Assembly (NCBI GenBank): GCA_039819065.1
Contig: JBCBSS010000041.1
Location: 1-51,253, forward strand
Length of the DNA: 51,253 nucleotides
Source: JBCBSS01 sp039819065
GTDB lineage: Bacteria > Bacteroidota > Bacteroidia > Cytophagales > Cyclobacteriaceae
Direction: 5' to 3'
A model generated the notes under the pieces. It saw nothing but the letters and a program-made list of their open reading frames with translations, searched no databases and was not told the DNA's origin. Positions 17,111 through 25,384 of this stretch are shown here, one piece after another (within the stretch, counting starts at the first letter, position 1; each line of letters opens with the position of its first letter). A program made the translations under genes and the position numbers.

Positions 17111-18004
17111 TTATTCAGGAAATCGCATCAATTGATCATATTCGAATGTCCATTCCGGAGTATGCAATGTCTGGCCAAAATCGCTGGTGTACCATGGGCT
17201 GGTTGATTCGTTTGAAGGGTTCTTGAGAATCTGTATCTCCTGAGCAGGCATATAGCTCTGTGCGAGTAAGAATAGCTTTTTTCCATTCTCCTTGTTTACG
17301 GCCATATCAACCACGATCACCGCATGCCCCGGACTCCCACCTTGTATGAACACATCGCCTATTTGCATTTCATCTAAGGCCACTTGGTCCAACTCTTTTG
17401 ATAGCGAAAGGGTACCAGCATATGAGAATATAACATCCATATACCTCCGAAAGGATTTGTATTCATTGGATGGTGACGCCGAGGCTGCCCAATAGCTTTT
17501 GTTACCCTTGACCACTATCCGATTGCCTTGCTTCCATTTGTTGTAATCTACCCGAAACCCGTTAGTGAAATTGAAATGTATATCGTCCTCCTGCTCACTA
17601 TGGTAAAGGTATTCAGCCCTTAATCTCATCACGGCATCTGCGCACTGCTGCAGGTCACCTTTACCTACATCAATGTCTATCACGGCATCGTAAACACCAT
17701 AATTCTCTTTTACACCACCGTTATAATAGTGAACCTTGGCGCCATGGGGTTTGAGCGGCAAGTCTCGCAAATAGGCAGCAAATGAGCCCGTTGCTACACT
17801 GGTTCTTTCAAAACCATCAGGTAACATGAAGCGTGAAGCAACGGTCATCCCTGATGCATTGATCAGGTCTTTATTGACCGTACCTTTGCCTTTGTCTTCT
17901 CCATCGCCCTCCACTGAGGCTGTGAGTTGCGCTTTTTCATTAGGCTGACATCCGACCAACAAGGTCGATAAAAGCATCGCGTACAGGAAGACTTTAGTTA
18001 TCAT
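17111..18004 (-). CDS. DUF4846 family lipoprotein
   Basis: The 297-residue protein has a signal peptide with lipobox LVGC (Cys19). The body carries the DUF4846 hallmarks: FMLPDGFERT, GSFAAYLRDLPLKPHG, and DLQQCADAVMRLRAEYLYH. Cys and His positions in GGSPGHAVIVVDMA give an NlpC-like impression, but I cannot confirm catalysis. It overlaps the upstream phosphatase-fold gene by 11 bases and is therefore in an operon with it. Confidence 0.82.
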   Translation of the reverse strand: MITKVFLYAMLLSTLLVGCQPNEKAQLTASVEGDGEDKGKGTVNKDLINASGMTVASRFMLPDGFERTSVATGSFAAYLRDLPLKPHGAKVHYYNGGVKENYGVYDAVIDIDVGKGDLQQCADAVMRLRAEYLYHSEQEDDIHFNFTNGFRVDYNKWKQGNRIVVKGNKSYWAASASPSNEYKSFRRYMDVIFSYAGTLSLSKELDQVALDEMQIGDVFIQGGSPGHAVIVVDMAVNKENGKKLFLLAQSYMPAQEIQILKNPSNESTSPWYTSDFGQTLHTPEWTFEYDQLMRFPE

Positions 18005-19118
18005 CTTTCATTTGATAATGGGTCATGATCGGATAGTGATCAGAATAATCAATTTCGCGATTGATGTTGAACTGCTGCGCTTTAAAACCATCTGAATAAA
18101 ACTGATTATCTATTCTAACGGGCAAGGGCATGGCTTGTGTATAAGTCGCTCCTAAGCCGACTCCGGCCGCACCGTAGGCGTTATTCAAATTCCGTCTTAT
18201 TTTTCTGTATACGAACGTATTAGGGGTGGCGTTGAAGTCACCACAGACAAGCACTTCATAAGGTGAATTATTAATAGCTTCCAATACCTGGTTCATCTGT
18301 TGCTCTCGTTTTACAGCTGTCGATTTGAGTCGTGTTAGAATCTCCGCTACCAATCCTGTCCAACCGCGTTGATTCTTTACCTTACCGGCATTCATGCTGG
18401 TAAATTCTGCAGATTGCAAGTGGACGTTGAATACACGGATTGTATCTCTGTCGATGACTATGTCCACATAGCTGGCTCCATTGTAGCGGTTGTCATCAAG
18501 GAATATCTCTTCTCCTCCCACAATCGGATATTTGGAAAAAGTAATCAGGCCACGCTTTCTCTCCTTGATCACCTGCGGATTGTTAATAAAACTATATTGG
18601 TACAATCCGTCCCTGGCAATCTTCTCGATGCTATTGAATATACCTGAAGCGTCATCATTATAGAACTCTTGTAAGCATATGATATCCGCATCCACATCAT
18701 CTAACCAGTCGACCATCTTGACCGCTGGCTGGTTCAGCTTGGGGTCTTCGTAAGCTTCAGAATAATCTCCTCGGGTATGAAAAAAGCTCACATTGAAACT
18801 AAGTACCTTGAGGGGGTTGGGTTCCTTTTTACCAAAAAGGCCATTAACAGAGAAAACCGACAGTACAAAGAAGATACTGACGGCTGACAGAACTATCGAA
18901 ACAAAATACTTTTTTAATGATTTAGTAAAGTAAGCGTATAAAGAAATAACGACATTTGCCAAAACAACCAATGGGATAAAAGTTGGCAGCAAAGCGGTTA
19001 CCCACCATGTAGATGGAGATATGAATGGGGAGATTAAGATCAAAGCACTGACTAACCATAAGCAATACAACGCAATGTTGAAGACCTTGGAAACGAGTGA
19101 ACGGAGACTAAAGCGCAT
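17994..19118 (-). CDS. Membrane-anchored endonuclease/exonuclease/phosphatase family protein
   Basis: The 374-residue protein has two to three membrane segments in the first ~100 residues, then an EEP domain with ICLQEFYND (metal-binding Glu), a VCGDFNATPN motif (catalytic D/N) and SDHYPIM (catalytic DH) near the C-terminus. EEP domains hydrolyse phosphodiesters in DNA or phospholipids; with this topology the domain should face the periplasm. It is first in an operon with the DUF4846 lipoprotein. The fold is clear; the substrate is not. Confidence 0.85.
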   Translation of the reverse strand: MRFSLRSLVSKVFNIALYCLWLVSALILISPFISPSTWWVTALLPTFIPLVVLANVVISLYAYFTKSLKKYFVSIVLSAVSIFFVLSVFSVNGLFGKKEPNPLKVLSFNVSFFHTRGDYSEAYEDPKLNQPAVKMVDWLDDVDADIICLQEFYNDDASGIFNSIEKIARDGLYQYSFINNPQVIKERKRGLITFSKYPIVGGEEIFLDDNRYNGASYVDIVIDRDTIRVFNVHLQSAEFTSMNAGKVKNQRGWTGLVAEILTRLKSTAVKREQQMNQVLEAINNSPYEVLVCGDFNATPNTFVYRKIRRNLNNAYGAAGVGLGATYTQAMPLPVRIDNQFYSDGFKAQQFNINREIDYSDHYPIMTHYQMKDDN

Positions 19119-19207
19119 TTTAAAGAGAAATTAATTCAAATTTTTTATTAAATGTAGTATCTTGAAACCTTGTTTAAGGTTTTGGAAATCAAATAATTAC
19201 AGCGGCC

Positions 19208-20893
19208 ATGAAAACAAAATTTTTACTAGCCACATTAGTGTTGAGCTTATGCTTTTTATCGAGCATTCAAGCACAGGATTGTGATTGCGATCATGTAATT
19301 GACCCAACCACACCTTTTGTCAAAGGTGAAAACTTCGACATTCAACCAGGAGATCGTATTTGCCTAATGGCAGGAGAATACGATTACCTTCACATTCTCA
19401 ATTTTCACGGTGAACCTGGCAACCCTATTACCTTCGTCAACTGTGGTGGTAAGGTTACCGTCGGCCAATTTAGGCACCATTTCGGATTCGTCATGGAAAA
19501 TTGTCAATATTTTAGGCTGACTGGTACGGGTGATGAGAATATCAACTATGGTATTCTTGTAGACGGAACCACTAACAGGGCCAGTGGAATGTCTATTTCC
19601 ACTTTCAGTACCGATTTTGAGGTGGACCACGTTGAATTCGCCAATACTGGCGGGGCTGGTTTCCACATGGTAATGAGACCTAGCTGTGACCCTGCGACAC
19701 ATCGCGCCAACTTCACACAGCGTAATATATTCATCCACGATAATTATGCCCATGACAACGGAGCTGAAGGGTTCTATATGGGACACTCCTTCTACAATGG
19801 ACAAGATATTCAATGTGATGGACAAACAGTTACTGTCTTCCCCATGCTCATCGATAATATCAGGTTCTATAATAACATAACTGAACGGACAGGTCAAGAT
19901 GGCTTTCAAGTGAGTACAGCTGAAAGTGGAGCTGAGATTTACAATAACGTGGTGAGGGACTACGGACTCAATGAAATTCCTGCTCAGGCCGCCGGTATTG
20001 TTGTCGGTGGTGGTACTTCCGGTAGAATTTACAATAACTGGATTGAAAATGGTTTCGCTGGTGGTATCCATGTATTTGGTATTGGCGATGTGACCATCTT
20101 TAATAATGTAATCAAAGATGCTGGTGAGAGTGGCATATTCATTGGTGATAAGACCACCCTTCCTGGTAGACCTTTCCAGGTGATTAATAACACTATCATC
20201 GAACCAGCGCAAAAGGGAATCGATATGAATAGTGACATCAGTAGCGACAATGTCATTTACAACAACATCATCATCAACCCAGGAGCGTTGAGTGACTTTA
20301 TTACTAACCCTTTGAGGGCTTACATCAACTTCAAGAACCAAGCTGTTGATGCTGATACAACTAAAAACCACTTCAACTCGGCAATAGCCAATGTCGCTTT
20401 TGAGAATGCTAATTCGAAAATTTTCCACCTATTGGAGAACTCTCCTGCGGCTAACAATGGTGTAGATGTGTCTGACTATGGTATCACCTTCGATTTCAAT
20501 TTCTTCCCAAGAGGGCAAAGTGGTAGCTTCTCTGCGGGAGCATTTGAATTCGGAACAGAGAGAACCGGTATAGTAACTTCGATTGAAGATGATATCATCG
20601 AGAGCAACTCAGTTTTGGACCTTAGGATATTCCCTAATCCTGTAAGGTCAAATGGTACATTGAAAGCTGAGATCACATTGAAGCAAAATCAAAACATATC
20701 TTTAGAACTTGTTGATATCCAGGGCAGGCTCGTTTCGAAAATAATCGAAAACGAATTCCTATCACAAGGTCAACACAGTTTCGAGATTCCATTGAAGGAT
20801 CACTTAGATACATCAGGTGCAACTGGCGTTTATCTCCTATCAATTGAAACAGGTGATGATCGTATTGTGAGACAAGTAAATATTTTCCGATAG
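19208..20893 (+). CDS. T9SS-secreted right-handed parallel beta-helix protein
   Basis: The 561-residue protein has a signal peptide (ending SIQAQ, residues 1-22), a CDCDH start, and a long beta-helix from about residue 60 to 360 with repeated asparagine ladders (such as IRFYNNITERTGQDGF, AEIYNNVVRDYG, VTIFNNVIKDAGESGI). These helices are typical of polysaccharide lyases and hydrolases. The last ~85 residues (LRIFPNPVRSNG to IVRQVNIFR) form a type A T9SS sorting domain, so it should be secreted or surface-attached. It is monocistronic, with a strong terminator after it. A 354-residue open frame on the opposite strand is a shadow. The enzymatic activity is not determinable. Confidence 0.9.
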   Translation: MKTKFLLATLVLSLCFLSSIQAQDCDCDHVIDPTTPFVKGENFDIQPGDRICLMAGEYDYLHILNFHGEPGNPITFVNCGGKVTVGQFRHHFGFVMENCQYFRLTGTGDENINYGILVDGTTNRASGMSISTFSTDFEVDHVEFANTGGAGFHMVMRPSCDPATHRANFTQRNIFIHDNYAHDNGAEGFYMGHSFYNGQDIQCDGQTVTVFPMLIDNIRFYNNITERTGQDGFQVSTAESGAEIYNNVVRDYGLNEIPAQAAGIVVGGGTSGRIYNNWIENGFAGGIHVFGIGDVTIFNNVIKDAGESGIFIGDKTTLPGRPFQVINNTIIEPAQKGIDMNSDISSDNVIYNNIIINPGALSDFITNPLRAYINFKNQAVDADTTKNHFNSAIANVAFENANSKIFHLLENSPAANNGVDVSDYGITFDFNFFPRGQSGSFSAGAFEFGTERTGIVTSIEDDIIESNSVLDLRIFPNPVRSNGTLKAEITLKQNQNISLELVDIQGRLVSKIIENEFLSQGQHSFEIPLKDHLDTSGATGVYLLSIETGDDRIVRQVNIFR

Positions 20894-20918
20894 AAAATAT
20901 TAACAGACATATACAAAA

Positions 20919-20954
20919 CAAGAAAGCCGGACTGAGTCCGGCTTTCTTGTTTTT
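20919..20954 (+). terminator. Strong intrinsic terminator of the beta-helix gene
   Basis: CAAGAAAGCCGGACT (20919-20933), one base, AGTCCGGCTTTCTTG (20935-20949): perfect 15-bp arms, followed by TTTTTG. It lies 26 bases after the stop codon. Confidence 0.9.
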
Positions 20955-21010
20955 GCCCTCGTTGGAGCTGTCTCCAACGAGTATTGTTCAACAAAAATGC
21001 TGTTGGAAAG

Positions 21011-21043
21011 AGTAACTAGATTACTTTGAGTAATCTAGTTACT
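21011..21043. repeat. Long hairpin, copy 1
   Basis: AGTAACTAGATTACT (21011-21025), TTG, AGTAATCTAGTTACT (21029-21043): perfect 15-bp arms. No T tract follows, so it is not a standard terminator. Confidence 0.85.
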
Positions 21044-21098
21044 GGCTACCCCTATTTTCATTGACTTTTTTTAGTCCTAGTTAGCGTTATCTCAACGA

Positions 21099-21466
21099 GA
21101 TACTGATCATCGGGTATGCGTAATACTAATCATCAGCACCCCATAATACTAGTCTCAGGTATCCCGTAATACTAATCTTACGCACCCTGTGATATTAATC
21201 TTACGCACCTTGTGATACTCGTCTCAGGCACCCTGCGATACTAATCACAGGCACCCTGCGATACTAATCACAGGCACCCTGTGATACTAATCTTAGATAT
21301 CCTGTGATACTAGTCTTGGGTATCCGATGATACTAATCTTAGGTATCCAGTGGTACTAATCTTGGGTACCCTGCGATACTAATCTCAGACACCCAATGAT
21401 ACTAATCTCAAGGACCGTGTGATACTAGTCTTAGATATCAGGTGATACTGATAGTAGCATGTAGAC
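21099..21466. repeat. 23-bp tandem repeat array, 15-16 units
   Basis: Sixteen units stand head to tail with exactly 23-bp spacing from 21099; the last (21444-21466) is decayed beyond its first six bases. The consensus begins GATACTAATC at unit positions 1-10 and has either GTATC or GCACC at positions 15-19, then usually CTGT. GATAC and GTATC can pair, so several units can form a small hairpin. No spacers separate the units, so this is not CRISPR. Because 23 is not a multiple of 3 and each unit contains TAA or TAG, the array has stops in every frame and is non-coding. Confidence 0.9.
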
Positions 21467-21545
21467 AATACGAATGATGGTACTTACTGCTATATTGATT
21501 GAGGGTATTTTTAGTAATCATTAGAGTTGCTCCGACCAGAAGAAG

Positions 21546-21578
21546 AGTAACTAGATTACTCGAAGTAATCTAGTTACT
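21546..21578. repeat. Long hairpin, copy 2
   Basis: AGTAACTAGATTACT, CGA, AGTAATCTAGTTACT: the same 15-bp arms as copy 1, with only the 3-base loop changed. Confidence 0.85.
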
Positions 21579-21684
21579 TGCCACCCCATTTTCATTGACT
21601 TTTAGCCCTTTTTGAAGTCGTCTCCGATGGGTGTTGTTCAACAAAAATGCAGTTGGAGACAACTCCAACTGCGGCATTGAAGAA

Positions 21685-21830
21685 GGATGTCTCAAAAGCC
21701 TTTCCGAGCGGTCATTTCGATCCCGATGGCTATCGGGAGAGAAATATATCTCTTTGATAATGAGCACTTTAAATAGAGATAGATTTCTCCTAACGTCGAA
21801 ATGACTAGCTTTTGACAGCCTCTTACATCC
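21685..21830. repeat. 146-bp palindromic dispersed element, copy 1
   Basis: The ends GGATGT and ACATCC are inverted, followed inward by CTCAAAAGC / GCTTTTGACAG and GGTCATTTCGA / TCGAAATGACT. Internal hairpin CCCGATggcTATCGGG. No transposase gene is inside or near. Related copies lie at 34406-34550 and 49957-50091, so it behaves like a non-autonomous mobile (MITE-like) or REP-type element. Confidence 0.75.
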
Positions 21831-21883
21831 CCATTTTCATTGACTTCTAGCCCTGGTTGAAGTTGTCTCCGACGGGTATTAAG

Positions 21884-21916
21884 AGTAACTAAATTACTTT
21901 GAGTAACCTAGTTACT
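21884..21916. repeat. Long hairpin, copy 3 (diverged)
   Basis: AGTAACTAAATTACT, TTG, AGTAACCTAGTTACT: the same design as copies 1 and 2, with two unpaired positions in the stem. Confidence 0.75.
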
Positions 21917-22029
21917 TTATCTCCCTATTTCCATTGACCTTTTAGCCCTCGTGGTAGTGGCCTACAACGAGTATTATTCAAAACAAAACCGGTTTTAAGT
22001 ACTGTAATGACGAACCAGAAACGGGTTTC

Positions 22030-22731
22030 TTAATTGGCTATCACCTCTTCCAAAGGCACGCCTATCATTTCTTCAAGGTTGATTTTAGCAACTTCAAAGG
22101 CAGCCTGTGCTTTGGCTCTTTCGATTTTCACCTGGTTGAGGTTGACCTGGGCTAGTCTGTATTCTTCGAATGTCGTATCGCCATCTCTAAACTTGCTTTC
22201 GTAGAGGGAGTAATTCGATTGGGCATCTTCCAGGATTTCGTTTTGGATACCCAATAGCTCTCTAGCCAATTTGTACTGCTCATATAGTTTTAACACCTCT
22301 GCCCTGACATTGAGTTTCTTAGCATTGAGGTTGGATTCCGCAATCTTGTATTTCTCCTTTGCTATTTTGGTATTGAGTGGAAGTGTCACGAATGTACCGA
22401 TGCTGAGCCGGCCACTGAAATTATATATAGGAAAGAACTGAGCCCTTTCGGCAATTAACGAATCAGAACTAAGTATAAGGTCGTTAACGTTCCCGGTTAT
22501 ATTGAACCCATCCCACCATGACCTCTTTTGGAGCTTAATCTCTTTTTCGGCTATGGATATGTTTCGCCTCAATATTTCGTTATCGGGGTGGTTTTGCCAC
22601 GCCAGTCTTATCAGTGTTTCCTCAACACCGAGATTAAGCGCGTCACCAGAAGGTACAATCCTGTCGTAGTCGACTTCCTGTCCTGCCGCCATGTGGCTTA
22701 AAAAGAGAAACAACAAGATTAACCTGTTCAT
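22030..22731 (-). CDS. Half-length TolC/OEP-like protein
   Basis: The 233-residue protein has a signal peptide (ending MAAGQ, about residue 18), then the TolC family pattern: EETLIRLAWQNHPDNEILRRNI, a strand pair in the middle (NITGNVNDLIL, FSGRLSIGTFVTLPL) and a long coiled helix pair ending in AQAAFEVAKINLEEMIGVPLEE. A normal TolC has two such repeats in about 430 residues; this has one. It would have to form a larger oligomer (a trimer uses two repeats per chain) or be a remnant. It stands divergently beside the polysaccharide locus, so polymer export is plausible. It starts right after the repeat island. Confidence 0.75.
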   Translation of the reverse strand: MNRLILLFLFLSHMAAGQEVDYDRIVPSGDALNLGVEETLIRLAWQNHPDNEILRRNISIAEKEIKLQKRSWWDGFNITGNVNDLILSSDSLIAERAQFFPIYNFSGRLSIGTFVTLPLNTKIAKEKYKIAESNLNAKKLNVRAEVLKLYEQYKLARELLGIQNEILEDAQSNYSLYESKFRDGDTTFEEYRLAQVNLNQVKIERAKAQAAFEVAKINLEEMIGVPLEEVIAN

Positions 22732-22865
22732 AATCTGGTAGTTTGAATTTAGAATTCGCGATAAAGTTATACGAAAACTAAGGAATTAAAAACGAAATAT
22801 TTAAATGAAAATTCTAACGATTTATGCTGATATTTGTCGCTTAGTAGGTTTTAATCGCTGGAATA

Positions 22866-23888
22866 ATGTCTTCGAAAGAATCATCTTGGCTAAAAAGTAT
22901 TGCCAAAAAACTATTACCTAATCAATCCCTTTACATGAAGTTAAGAGGTAACTATTTATTTCAACCTCTTGACGTTCCGACCCCATTGCAGCAGCCAACC
23001 AGATTTGAAGTTAATTGGAAAAACTATGTGAGCCAAAATGGTTCGACAAAAAGTGCCCATCCCCCGGTAATATATGTTGTTTCACCTGTCCAGCGCAGTG
23101 GCACTAACTATCTCAATTACTTGGTCAATCTTCATCAAGAGCTGGAGTTTCCTGACAAGAATGGTTTTCCAAAAGAGCAGTTTCTTTACTCTTATTCTAG
23201 TGAAATAAGGGAATATGCCCAAAAGACAATTGCTTCATGGGGTAAGTGGGTAGAGAGTGAAGAAGAGCTGAATGTGCATGTCAAACAAATGATGGGTCAT
23301 ATGGGCACTGGCTTGTTGAACTACCTTTATAGCAACATCAGTCCCGATAAAACCTTACTACTCAAAACACCGGATAGTGGTGGGCTAAATGACTTTTTCC
23401 ACCTTTTCCCTAATGGCAAAGTGGCTATCATCGTGCGCGACGGCAGGGATACGGTAGAATCATTTGTACAATCCTGGGGTGGCGATGGTATCTTCACCAA
23501 GATGACCCAACGTTGGGCTACCCGGGTTGAGCAAATGTTGGCTTTCCGTGAAGAAGCTGATCAAAATGGATTGAGTGATAGGCATTATATGATTCGCTAT
23601 GACCTACTGAACCAGCATCAAAAGACGGAAATGGAGAAACTCCTGGATCACTTCCAGTTGGATAAAAATAAGTACGATTGGGACGGTATGGAAAAAGCAC
23701 CGGTACTTGGCTCTTCAACGCTTCGTGGTACTCAAGAGCAGGTCAACTGGGATCCTCAACAAAAACCAGGAGACTTCAACCAAGAGGCCAAATGGGCTTC
23801 GTGGACTGCGCGCAAAAAGCAAATATTCAAGCAATACGCCGGTGAAGCCTTGATCAAATTAGGCTTCGAAAAAGACAACAATTGGTAA
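22866..23888 (+). CDS. Sulfotransferase family protein, second in window
   Basis: The 340-residue protein has a PAPS loop QRSGTNYL at residues 76-83, after a VIYVVSPV strand, and a 3'-phosphate segment VAIIVRDGRDTVESFVQSW near residue 185. It opens the plus-strand polysaccharide operon and precedes a flippase gene by 16-40 bases, so the acceptor is probably the exopolysaccharide or its lipid-linked repeat. It is not closely similar to the sulfotransferase at 5440. The sulfate acceptor is inferred. Confidence 0.83.
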   Translation: MSSKESSWLKSIAKKLLPNQSLYMKLRGNYLFQPLDVPTPLQQPTRFEVNWKNYVSQNGSTKSAHPPVIYVVSPVQRSGTNYLNYLVNLHQELEFPDKNGFPKEQFLYSYSSEIREYAQKTIASWGKWVESEEELNVHVKQMMGHMGTGLLNYLYSNISPDKTLLLKTPDSGGLNDFFHLFPNGKVAIIVRDGRDTVESFVQSWGGDGIFTKMTQRWATRVEQMLAFREEADQNGLSDRHYMIRYDLLNQHQKTEMEKLLDHFQLDKNKYDWDGMEKAPVLGSSTLRGTQEQVNWDPQQKPGDFNQEAKWASWTARKKQIFKQYAGEALIKLGFEKDNNW

Positions 23889-23928
23889 TGCTAACGATAC
23901 CCAGTTGAGCATCCTATCCCGCTCCTTC

Positions 23929-25266
23929 ATGAAAAAAATCTTCAATTCTTATTGGATCAGGTCTGGCTTTTATACGCTGGGTGGAAAGATATTCGAAGCA
24001 GCTTTCGGCTTGTTGTCCTTTTTCTTTCTGATTAGGACGCTGGACAAACCGGAATTCGGTGTTTGGGCCCTCTTCATGACCGTCAGTGGCCTGACCGAGT
24101 CATTGAGAAATGCCTTTGTCTACAACCCATTAATCAGGTTTATCAACACACACGAAGATGCAGACCATGCCAAGATCATAGCCGCTTCTATCGTACAAAA
24201 TGGCCTTTTTACTTTGGTCTCCTCGGGCTTGATTTTTCTATTGGCGCCATATGCGGCACAAATCTGGGATGCGCCATCTATCATCATGCCATTGCACATA
24301 TTCTGCCTTTCTAATGTCGTGCTAGCCGTATTCGCGCAATTCAACTTTATCCAGCAGGCTTACCTACAGTTCAAAGGCATGTTTTACTCCTTTCTTTTCA
24401 GAAGGGGTTTATTCTTTGCATTCGCTTTGTACTGTTACATAGACTATCGCGAAGTAGCACTAGAAGCCTTGGCATCCTCTCATTTGATCATATTATTGCT
24501 TTCTCTGCCTATTGGGTATTTCTTCTCCAGGCAGTTTATCAAGATACACTTCAAAGCAGTGAAGCTATGGCTGGGAAAGCTAGTGGGTTTTGGCAAGTTT
24601 ACAGTAGGCACGAACCTGACCTCTGTGCTTTTCACTAACATAGACGCCTGGATGTTGGGTAGCCTCATTTCTACTAAAGCGGTTGCCTCATATAACCCTG
24701 CGGTCAAGGTATTAACCCTGATAGAAGTGCCAGTGGGCAGTTTGATGACCGTTTCTTACCCTCAAATGACCCGTAAGATCAAAGAACAAGGGGCATCTGC
24801 AGCGAGACAGATATATGAGAAATCGGTGAGCTTCATCATAGCATTGATGATTCCTTTGACCATATTGGTCATTATCTTCTCGGACCTTATTGTGACCTTG
24901 ATTGCTGGCAATGAATACCAGGAAGCCGGCCCCATTCTGCAGATAACCGCACTGTTTGGACTCTTTATACCTTTCAACCGTCAGTTTGGAGTGGTCATGA
25001 ATGCGCTGGGTAAAGCACATATTAATTTAAGATTTGTACTGGCCAACCTGGTGGTAAGCGTAGTGGCTAATTACTTCTTTATCTCTGCTTATGGTGTAAT
25101 TGGTGCTGCGCTGGGCACGCTTACCACTTATTTTCTTAGTTTTGTTTACGGTCAGTTATTCTTATTTTTCCATTTGAAAATTAAGACATCGAACATCTTA
25201 ATTGATATCTTCAAATTCTATAGGAACCCGGTAAGATCAGTCAAGGAAAACCTAAAAAGATCATGA
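23929..25266 (+). CDS. Wzx-type polysaccharide flippase
   Basis: About 12-14 membrane segments over 445 residues, with a typical MATE/MVF start (SGFYTLGGKIFEAAFGLLSFFFLIRTLDKPEFGVWAL) place it in the oligosaccharide flippase family. It would move lipid-linked repeat units to the periplasm. I chose the ATG at 23929; a TTG at 23905 is in frame and adds eight residues. Its stop overlaps the ATG of a 36-residue microprotein, and the polymerase gene follows. Confidence 0.87.
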   Translation: MKKIFNSYWIRSGFYTLGGKIFEAAFGLLSFFFLIRTLDKPEFGVWALFMTVSGLTESLRNAFVYNPLIRFINTHEDADHAKIIAASIVQNGLFTLVSSGLIFLLAPYAAQIWDAPSIIMPLHIFCLSNVVLAVFAQFNFIQQAYLQFKGMFYSFLFRRGLFFAFALYCYIDYREVALEALASSHLIILLLSLPIGYFFSRQFIKIHFKAVKLWLGKLVGFGKFTVGTNLTSVLFTNIDAWMLGSLISTKAVASYNPAVKVLTLIEVPVGSLMTVSYPQMTRKIKEQGASAARQIYEKSVSFIIALMIPLTILVIIFSDLIVTLIAGNEYQEAGPILQITALFGLFIPFNRQFGVVMNALGKAHINLRFVLANLVVSVVANYFFISAYGVIGAALGTLTTYFLSFVYGQLFLFFHLKIKTSNILIDIFKFYRNPVRSVKENLKRS

Positions 25267-25373
25267 GAGGTAAAGAAAACAAAGAAGCCAACGAAAAGGT
25301 ATTACAGAACATCGTGATCATCTTCCTCACGTTTGTCTTTCTGTTTCTCTACATTAAAATGTTGTTCTTTTAA
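25263..25373 (+). CDS. 36-residue single-pass membrane microprotein
   Basis: ATG at 25263 overlaps the flippase stop (ATGA). The reading is MRGKENKEANEKVLQ followed by NIVIIFLTFVFLFLYIKMLF, then F and stop: a charged N-terminus and one C-terminal membrane helix. The next gene starts 12 bases later. Overlap coupling and a clean membrane helix argue that it is real. I recognise no family. It could be a small subunit or regulator of the flippase or polymerase. Confidence 0.6.
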   Translation: MRGKENKEANEKVLQNIVIIFLTFVFLFLYIKMLFF

Positions 25374-25384
25374 AAATCATATAG

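Larger units (their letters stand above)
20954..22010. repeat. Repeat island: diverged modules around a tandem array
   Basis: This stretch has no gene. A module that reads ATTTTCATTGACTTTTAGCC and then a segment like TTGAAGTTGTCTCCGACGGG occurs four times (starts near 21054, 21588, 21833 and 21927). Its second half also stands alone at 20954 (GCCCTCGTTGGAGCTGTCTC). The following TTGTTCAACAAAAATGC is found at about 20985 and 21633, with a decayed copy near 21974. Between and within the modules lie three long hairpins, one 146-bp palindromic element and the 23-bp tandem array, each listed separately. Confidence 0.75.

Noticed and set aside
19364..20428. A 354-residue open frame on the minus strand inside the beta-helix gene
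   Set aside because: The plus-strand gene has a signal peptide, beta-helix repeats and a T9SS domain. The antisense frame has no recognisable features and arises from the asparagine-ladder codon pattern.
21099..21466. CRISPR array
   Set aside because: The 23-bp units are directly adjacent with no spacers, and no cas gene is in the window.
21570..21767. 65-residue minus-strand frame in the repeat island
   Set aside because: It covers repeat modules and one palindromic element; no start signal or protein-like composition.
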